Shown: positions 58,426-64,000 of the stretch, one piece after another
How the letters are laid out: each line of letters starts with the position of its first letter
How positions within the stretch are numbered: position 1 is the first letter of the stretch
Assembly: GCF_040436345.1 (NCBI RefSeq)
Contig: NC_133223.1
Location: 12,283,113 to 12,347,112, forward strand
Length of the DNA: 64,000 bases
Origin: Pagrus major
Lineage: Eukaryota; Chordata; Actinopteri; Spariformes; Sparidae
Direction of reading: 5' to 3'
Translations under genes and position numbers: made by a program
Notes under the pieces: model-generated
What the model saw: the letters and a program-made list of their open reading frames with translations, nothing else
Database searches by the model: none
Told to the model about the DNA's origin: nothing

Positions 58426-60839
58426 ATAGGCAAATGATACACATCTAAGGCAGAGGGTTTTTATGCAAACTATGCAAATCTCCCCTCCCTTCTTCTCTCT
58501 CTGTAGTATGCCATGTTTCTGTCGCTGGTCTTCCTCGCTGAGTTAGTGGCTGGGATCTCTGGATTTGTGTTTCGCCACGAGGTCAGCATGCAATACACCG
58601 TTTAACCAATTATAAGTCCAACGCTACAGCCGTGTAAAGTGCCCTTATGCTGTTAACGTGTGTGATTATGTGCGTATGTCTGCATGCTGCAGATAAAAGG
58701 AACCTTTCACAGGACATACACCGATGCCGTCCTGAACTACAATGCAGAGGACGAGGCGAGCCGTGCTGTTGATAACCTGCAGCACAAGGTAAGTCCCTGT
58801 GACGTGAAATCATCAAACAGCTAATAAACGTATCAGCAACAAACCAAAACACAGCCCTTAATGCTAATAGTTTGCATTTTTTAAAGGACTAGCAGTTCTG
58901 TCTTTCCTCTTATTGTCAGTGAATCTCATGAGAAGACCAAAAAGAAGAAATCTTTATTTTGAAGGGTGCATAAGCTTGACATGACACTCACCGTAAACAT
59001 GACTGCTGTCATTCAGTGTCAGTCCACCAGTTATGTCACTTTTAATGCAAAGTTGATTGTATAAGATGTCTTTGCTATCACACCTTGACATTAACCTAGA
59101 CTACAATGTTGCTGCTGTTAGCTCGTCAGTTCGATTAGCGGAGGAGCTAGCACTCCTATTTGGTGACTCAGCCCCGGAGATATCAGTAGTCAAATCAGGC
59201 AAGAAAACCATAAATAAACCACCAGTAACAAAATGATGAGTCATGACGCTATAAATACTCACGCAGCACAAAATATGTATTTGTCTGCAGCTGAAAGAAG
59301 TCCACACTATATGCACAATTTACTCCTGTTCGGTTAGCATTTAGTAAAAACTACAGTACCCGGCTGTTTTTGGAAATGATTTAGCCTTGACAAAAAAATG
59401 AACCCCAATTTTTGTGAGATGATTTTAAAGATTTATGTTGTCTGTAAGAACTAATAGGGCCTAAGTGATAAAGACAAGGTCGGGAAGTCGGAAAACTATT
59501 CAGAGGAAGACAGACACATTATTGTTTTGGTCTTCACGTAGGATTTGCTTTTCAAAAAATGTGAAACCATACCCACCTTATGTTTCAATCCTCATCTGCT
59601 CTCGAATGCCCTCTTTTCTGTACGTTTGTAGCTGCGTTGCTGTGGAGTGTCTAACTACACCAGTTGGTTTGGCAGTGTGTATTACCCATCCAACGGCATT
59701 CCTGCCAGCTGCTGCTTTAACTCCTCCGACTGCAACCCAGACGACCTCCGCAATGCAACTCTAGCCCCGAGCAAGGTTTTCCACCAGGTCAGTATGTTAG
59801 GTTGTATCTTCCTACTTCTGGCCTGTCTACTGCTAGATTATTTATGTCCTTTATGAAGTACTCTATAAAGAAGGTGTGTTTACATCTGACAGGTGCTCAC
59901 TCACTTTTTCAAACCATCTTCTCTTCCACACTCTAACAATTGACTCAGATATTCTCCCAGTTATCCATCTTGCCCCTAATTTGCACATATAACATGTCCC
60001 TGACCCCTCTGCAAACTAACCTGCCCCCTGTGTTACAGGGCTGCTATGAGCTGGTCACTTCATTCATGGAAACCAACATGGCCATTATTGCAGGAGTGAC
60101 GTTTGGGATTGCTTTCTCACAGGTAAGAGCTGAAAATACTGAATGTTTTGCAGGTGGTGATGTGCAAATAAAAAGTGTTTAAGGATTAATAATCTATGTT
60201 TAAATATGGTGCCGTAATGACTGAAAACACAAGTTCAACAGACACAACTTACATTCCTCTCTACACTGTTTGCTGCCAGCTTTGGTTTGATAGGAAATCC
60301 ATTCGATTACTTTGTAGAAAAAAGAGATTTTGTTTTATCTGCATTTTTTTGTGGAAAACATTTTAATAAGTAGAAAAGCACAGGTTTAAATGATAACTTC
60401 ACTGATGTCTGAATTCCATTTTATGGCTTTAGTGTTAGAGTCCTGGTATTTTGCGTGATGGCTCACTGTCCAGACTTACATTGATTAATTGATTGAATGC
60501 ATACACTTGAATGCAAACTGAACCATTGCGTTTTTTTCCACTATGACAAGTCTGCTGGGAAAAAGGCCCATTGCATGAAACAAGAAGCCGTTAACCCCTC
60601 AGAACCCCCAAACTGTTTCGGGGCTTTTATTGCTCCGTCACATTTTTACTCACTGTGGTCTTCGGACAGTTTCAGACGGCACAATCATTGCTAGAAGTAG
60701 GAGGGGACTCAAAAGCTGTCTTTAGTGCAGTATAACACAGCTAAATGCCTGTTTTCTGTCTGTCTTTCAGCTGATTGGCATGTTGCTGGCCTGCTGTCTG
60801 TCCAGGATCATCACAGCCAATCAGTATGAGATGGTCTAG
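51567..60839 (+). CDS. tspan7: Tetraspanin-7
   Basis: Seven coding exons: 51567-51632, 58022-58210, 58507-58581, 58693-58788, 59632-59787, 60039-60122 and 60771-60839. All splice between codons and total 244 residues. Transmembrane helices are at about 12-34 (spanning the exon 1/2 join), 52-74, 86-107 and 208-232. The large extracellular loop has the tetraspanin CCG (145-147), PASCC (166-170), and further cysteines C176 and C196, giving three disulfide pairs. N-glycosylation sites include NYT (150) and NAT (183). The C-terminus ITANQYEMV is the human TSPAN7 tail with one conservative change; its end binds PICK1 in mammals. TSPAN7 shapes dendritic spines and AMPA receptor traffic. The start METKPVITCLK corresponds to Met6 of human TSPAN7, so the five-residue human extension is absent. 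Teleosts often keep tspan7 and tspan7b; I cannot tell which. Confidence 0.96.
51721..51751. repeat. (GT)n microsatellite
   Basis: About 12 GT units after TGCG repeats, 90 nt inside tspan7 intron 1. Confidence 0.9.
52684..52838. mobile_element. TTAA-flanked hairpin MITE
   Basis: The ends are TTAA-AGGTGCAATTTGAAAGA and TCTTACAAATAGCACCT-TTAA, followed inward by AAAAGTTGATTTTTG and its inverse. The arms are about 37 bp of imperfect pairing in 155 bp. It shares its outer TTAAAGGTGC with the larger elements at 13678 and 33035 but has a different interior. A related arm is at 31030-31112. Confidence 0.8.
54556..54571. repeat. (GGA)n tract
   Basis: Five GGA units in a purine-rich stretch. A longer one follows at 54675-54701. 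Confidence 0.85.
54675..54701. repeat. (GGA)n tract
   Basis: Nine GGA units. Long frames on both strands here are caused by the repeat. Confidence 0.9.
55322..55620 (-). mobile_element. GGGCGATAT-type MITE, one end
   Basis: It begins TAGGACTGGGCGACAAAATC, followed by ATCAGGATATTTTTGACCTAATACCTC and CAATATCAACATTGCAATATTG. These are the worn 'cgatatcgcgatat' blocks of a common fish element read from its right end. It continues through CATTACTGATGATTA (reverse sense) to about 55,620, where other repeat DNA begins. A partial GGGCGATATGACG end also occurs at about 56200. Confidence 0.6.
58397..58417. repeat. (GT)n microsatellite
   Basis: About ten GT units in tspan7 intron 2. Confidence 0.9.
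58789..59631. other. tspan7 intron 4
   Basis: It contains the dispersed core at 59305-59365. Nothing else was recognised. Confidence 0.45.
59305..59365. repeat. Dispersed repeat core (CACCATTTAC family), copy 3
   Basis: ATGCACAATTTACTCCTGTT, then AGTAAAAACTACAGTACCCGGCTG, as at 2050 and 30891. Confidence 0.4.
60365..60575. mobile_element. TAGACCCTT-family MITE, decayed copy
   Basis: AGAAAAGCACAGGTT at the left and TTTTTTCCACTATGACAAG, GTCTGCTGGGAAAAAGGCCCA at the right match the arms of the 26020 copy. It lies in tspan7 intron 6. Confidence 0.55.
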
Positions 60840-62100
60840 CTGATGTGACGTGGCAGGTGAGACACATTTAAAGACACGCACTCACTTTTATTTTAACAAT
60901 GAGTTAGATTATTAGTGGAGTGTAAAAGATTTGACTGGAAGTGACAAAACCACCACTAGAATTATGACCAACTATGTATTTTAACTCATCTCTACAAAGT
61001 GTTTTAGCACCTTATAGCACAGTTTTTTAGTTTTACAGCTCATGACTTTCCTGATTTGTTTCATCCTCACTGTTCTCATTAGCTGCTTTTTTCAGCAAAA
61101 AAAACTCTACTGTACGCTACCTGCCTAAGACCAACCATCAGACAGACAAAGATAGCAACTAGTTAGTGAACATTGTGGAGCACTTAGCTGCTATAAAGCC
61201 AGATATTTCCCTCAGGAGTTGGTGGGGATATAAACAGAGCTGAAAGGAAAGTCAGAATTGGACTTAAATGCATCATGTGGCCTGAAACAAAACTCCATAC
61301 ATACACATGTTGATTCGTGATTACTGGGTGTGTAAATAGGCAACTGTTTGCCAACATTTTCACCATAAAATGTCAATGTTTAAGCTTGTTCCGCTGCCCC
61401 CAAGTGGCCATACAATAAACCCAATGACTGCAGGTTAATACAAACACATCTAACTCCTCTGTCCGTGTGGTTTTGTCTTTTTAGGGAGATGCAGAGAAAG
61501 AAGAGACAAAGAGCCTTGACACATGACAAGAGTAAATTCCCGAAACACTATCACATGTCTGTATTGGAATTTACCTCCCTCCGTCTCTCTGCCTGTGATC
61601 TTAATGTAATATCTTAATGTATCTTATTGTAAAGCACCATTCCTTGACTCACTGCTGTTGCATCAAATCGTTCTATATCACACATCACACTGCTGCTTGA
61701 TGTAGAAGTCGCTCATTAGCACGTATCTCGGATCAGTACAGCCTACAACCTACAACGAGCAGGTACACCAGGGTTGTCGGAGTTGACAGCGGTGTTGGTC
61801 TCAGATAGGCGATTGGGTGCAACTTGGCTTCTCAGTTGGTTGCAGCATGCTTCACCGACCGTCATCAGAGGACCACTGCACATCTTTGTACAGAATGACA
61901 TTACTAAAGCTTGAAAGTAATACTTTAATAGATAGTTTTAGTTTTGCATTTGACTTTGCTATTGCTCACCATTGTATATTCCTATGGTTGTTACATTTTG
62001 TGAACTGATTACGTGCACTGAGGACGATGTTTTAAGTTTATATGAAAAATAAGGAAACTGACAAAGGAAAAAGGGAGAACTGTTTAAGTATTTTTACCTG
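60840..62100 (+). other. tspan7 3' UTR with a probable intron
   Basis: After the stop, TGGCAG/GTGAGA at 60856/60857 is a good donor, and TTTTTAG/GGAGATG at 61484/61485 is a good acceptor. The UTR probably continues from 61485. The junction is only 17 nt after the stop, so nonsense-mediated decay is not expected. I see no clear AATAAA. Confidence 0.45.
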
Positions 62101-62478
62101 TAGACAAGGCCCGTCATTTTTTAGTCCCGATATTTTAACTTAATAGCAAATTATGAGATATGTTACATGTTAAAATTGTAATTCAGTATCAGTATCAGCT
62201 TTAATCTGGGATAAATACACAACAACCTTTTTCAAACTCCCCCAGTAACTTAAATAATGCTAAATAATGCTCCTCCACCTAATTTACAGCCTCTTACAAT
62301 GATGCTTATTGAAACTCAATTGGTTTTGGGGGGAAAAGAAATATATTCATCAACCAAAACAAAAATTTAAGCTGTGGAACAAATCTTTTGCATTGGAAAC
62401 TGAACCATCTGAGTTTAACAATCGACTCCTATCTCATAACTGTCTGAAAGCCATCCCCATATATTCCAACAGTGGTGG

Positions 62479-62784
62479 TTAAAGGTCCAGTTTGTAGGAT
62501 TTAGGGGCAGCTATTGTCAGAAATCGAATATAATATTCATAATTATGATTTCATTAGGTTATAATAGGTGTTTTCATTGCCTTAGAACGAGCCTTTTATA
62601 TCTACAGAGGGTGCGGGTCCTTGTCCACGCATGTTGCACCGCCATGTTTCTCCAGTCACCCAGAAAACAAAAAACCAAACACCGACTCTAGAGAGGGCCT
62701 TTCAAGAGTAGAGGGGTACTCAGTTGGTTGCAATCCACAACCTCACTGCTAGATACCACTAAATCCTACACACTGGTCCTTTAA
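62479..62784. mobile_element. TTAA-flanked MITE (AGGTCCAG ends)
   Basis: The ends are TTAA-AGGTCCAGTTTGTAGGATTTA and TAAATCCTACACACTGGTCCT-TTAA, inverted ends of about 21 bp with 306 bp in total. It has TTAA duplications like the elements at 13678 and 52684 but a different end sequence and interior. Confidence 0.85.
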
Positions 62785-64000
62785 ATTATTAAAGTAGATG
62801 ATGAAACACAGCTAATATGCTGCATTAGCTCGCCCAGTATTCCATCAGTTCTGTTAATACATACATCCATGATGAGATTGATTTCTTTACGTCACTGGTG
62901 CAAATTCACCATACACAGTTGAACTCTCTACTATTTAGTCTCCACTAGCGAATCCACTCATTACAGAGCTTTCATTGGAAAGAATTAATTTTGACACGAA
63001 ACGTAGCACTATTAAAAATCAGGCCTCTAACACTGAGTTATCTTTAAAGTTTGTAAGGCAGCAGTGTCTCTAGCTGTTAAAGCAGCCACACTTGAAGGGC
63101 ATGAGAAAAACTTGCTGTCATGTGAGAGAGTGATGTATGGAAGCCCATTTCCACCAGTTAGAGACAAATATATAGATAAAAACTAAGCCTGATGAAAAAA
63201 TATTCCCATGGTAAGTCATAAGTATGAGATAAAGAAGTCAAAATTATTAGATAAAAGTCATAATTATGACTTACAGTGGGATCTTTTTTTGTCAGGGCTA
63301 AGTTTTCACTATTTTTTTTTCTTTAACTGGCAGAAATGGGCTTTCATAGATGGTAAAGAACACTGATGTGACAGAAGAAGTTGTGTGATGAACGAAGATG
63401 AGAGATTTAGGTTCAAATCCTGCCAATTTCACACGTCCACGCACCAGGTCAGCCTGAAGAACTGACTCAATTCCAACATGTCCGCATATATATTATGCTT
63501 TTAAGACCAAGTTAAACAGATGAAAATCACATTTTGCTGAGCTCTTTTGGTTAAGTTTCTCACCTGCAGTGACATAGAGGTGTAACTGATGTGACTACAG
63601 GTGCAACAAAACCAGGATTCTGGTTGTTAGCATGCCTTTCAACCGCAAGACGTCAGTGAAACACTGATTTCAGTCTGTTAGGGTCGTGAATTGTTTTCCT
63701 CTGGTGGAAGAGCTTGCCAGCTGTGTGTTACAGTGAGAGAAGTCAACGTTAGAGATGCGCAGGACTCCGACAGTGTTCATCTAGTATTTACAGCATTCTA
63801 TGTAGTGCATCAACATGCTATCGTCATTATCATCTGTAGATATTTACTGGAAATGTAATTTATATGATGTAATGTTTCTCATCCTAATATGCTAATCAGT
63901 ATAAATGTCGTGTCACGGTTTTGATTCCGCACTCTGTGCTGTTAATCTGTATTTGTTTGATAGTTTATAGGAAAATCGCACTGAAAAAATAATTGTGGCC
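62785..64000. other. Intergenic tail
   Basis: AT-rich DNA. No exon, repeat with clear ends or RNA gene was recognised. Confidence 0.45.

Overview
This is vertebrate nuclear DNA from a teleost fish, most likely a percomorph. The evidence is the gene content (scel, slain1, kbtbd7, rab33, katnal1, tspan7), long introns with GT-AG borders, AATAAA signals, many GT/CA microsatellites, and a dense load of short non-autonomous DNA transposons of types common in fish. No bacterial-type operon, CRISPR array or RNA gene cluster was seen. No retroviral or LTR element was recognised.

Layout, all protein genes on the + strand: (1) about 1-6,900, the 3' part of a sciellin-like gene: short exons that keep one reading phase, then a C-terminal LIM domain. 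(2) 7,801-18,981, slain1, complete in nine coding exons (633 codons). (3) 21,216-21,957, a small three-exon gene for a 139-residue protein with one death domain, which I cannot name. (4) 23,997-25,868, an intronless kbtbd6/7-type BTB-BACK-Kelch gene (623 aa). (5) 29,804-32,067, a two-exon rab33 gene (232 aa). (6) 35,476-45,819, katnal1 in ten coding exons (490 aa). (7) 51,567-60,839, tspan7 in seven coding exons (244 aa), with a probable spliced 3' UTR. The tail to 64,000 is gene-poor.

The order scel-slain1 matches the human neighbours SCEL-SLAIN1 on chromosome 13, and KBTBD6/7 and KATNAL1 are also on human chromosome 13. The human counterpart of tspan7 is X-linked. The genes do not form a pathway. 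Several act on the cytoskeleton or membrane traffic: SLAIN1 at microtubule plus ends, KATNAL1 in microtubule severing, Rab33 at Golgi and autophagosomes, KBTBD7 as a CUL3 adaptor.

Spaces between exons hold small inverted-repeat transposons (several flanked by TTAA), a tRNA-derived SINE with a perfect 17-bp target duplication, a decayed Tc1-like copy and a roughly 960-bp element with long inverted repeats next to the katnal1 promoter. The observations most worth checking are a katnal1 intron whose two splice sites lie in GT repeats, a KBTBD7 that stops at the Trp where the mammalian GABARAP-binding motif begins, the unnamed death-domain gene, and the inverted-repeat element at the katnal1 5' end.
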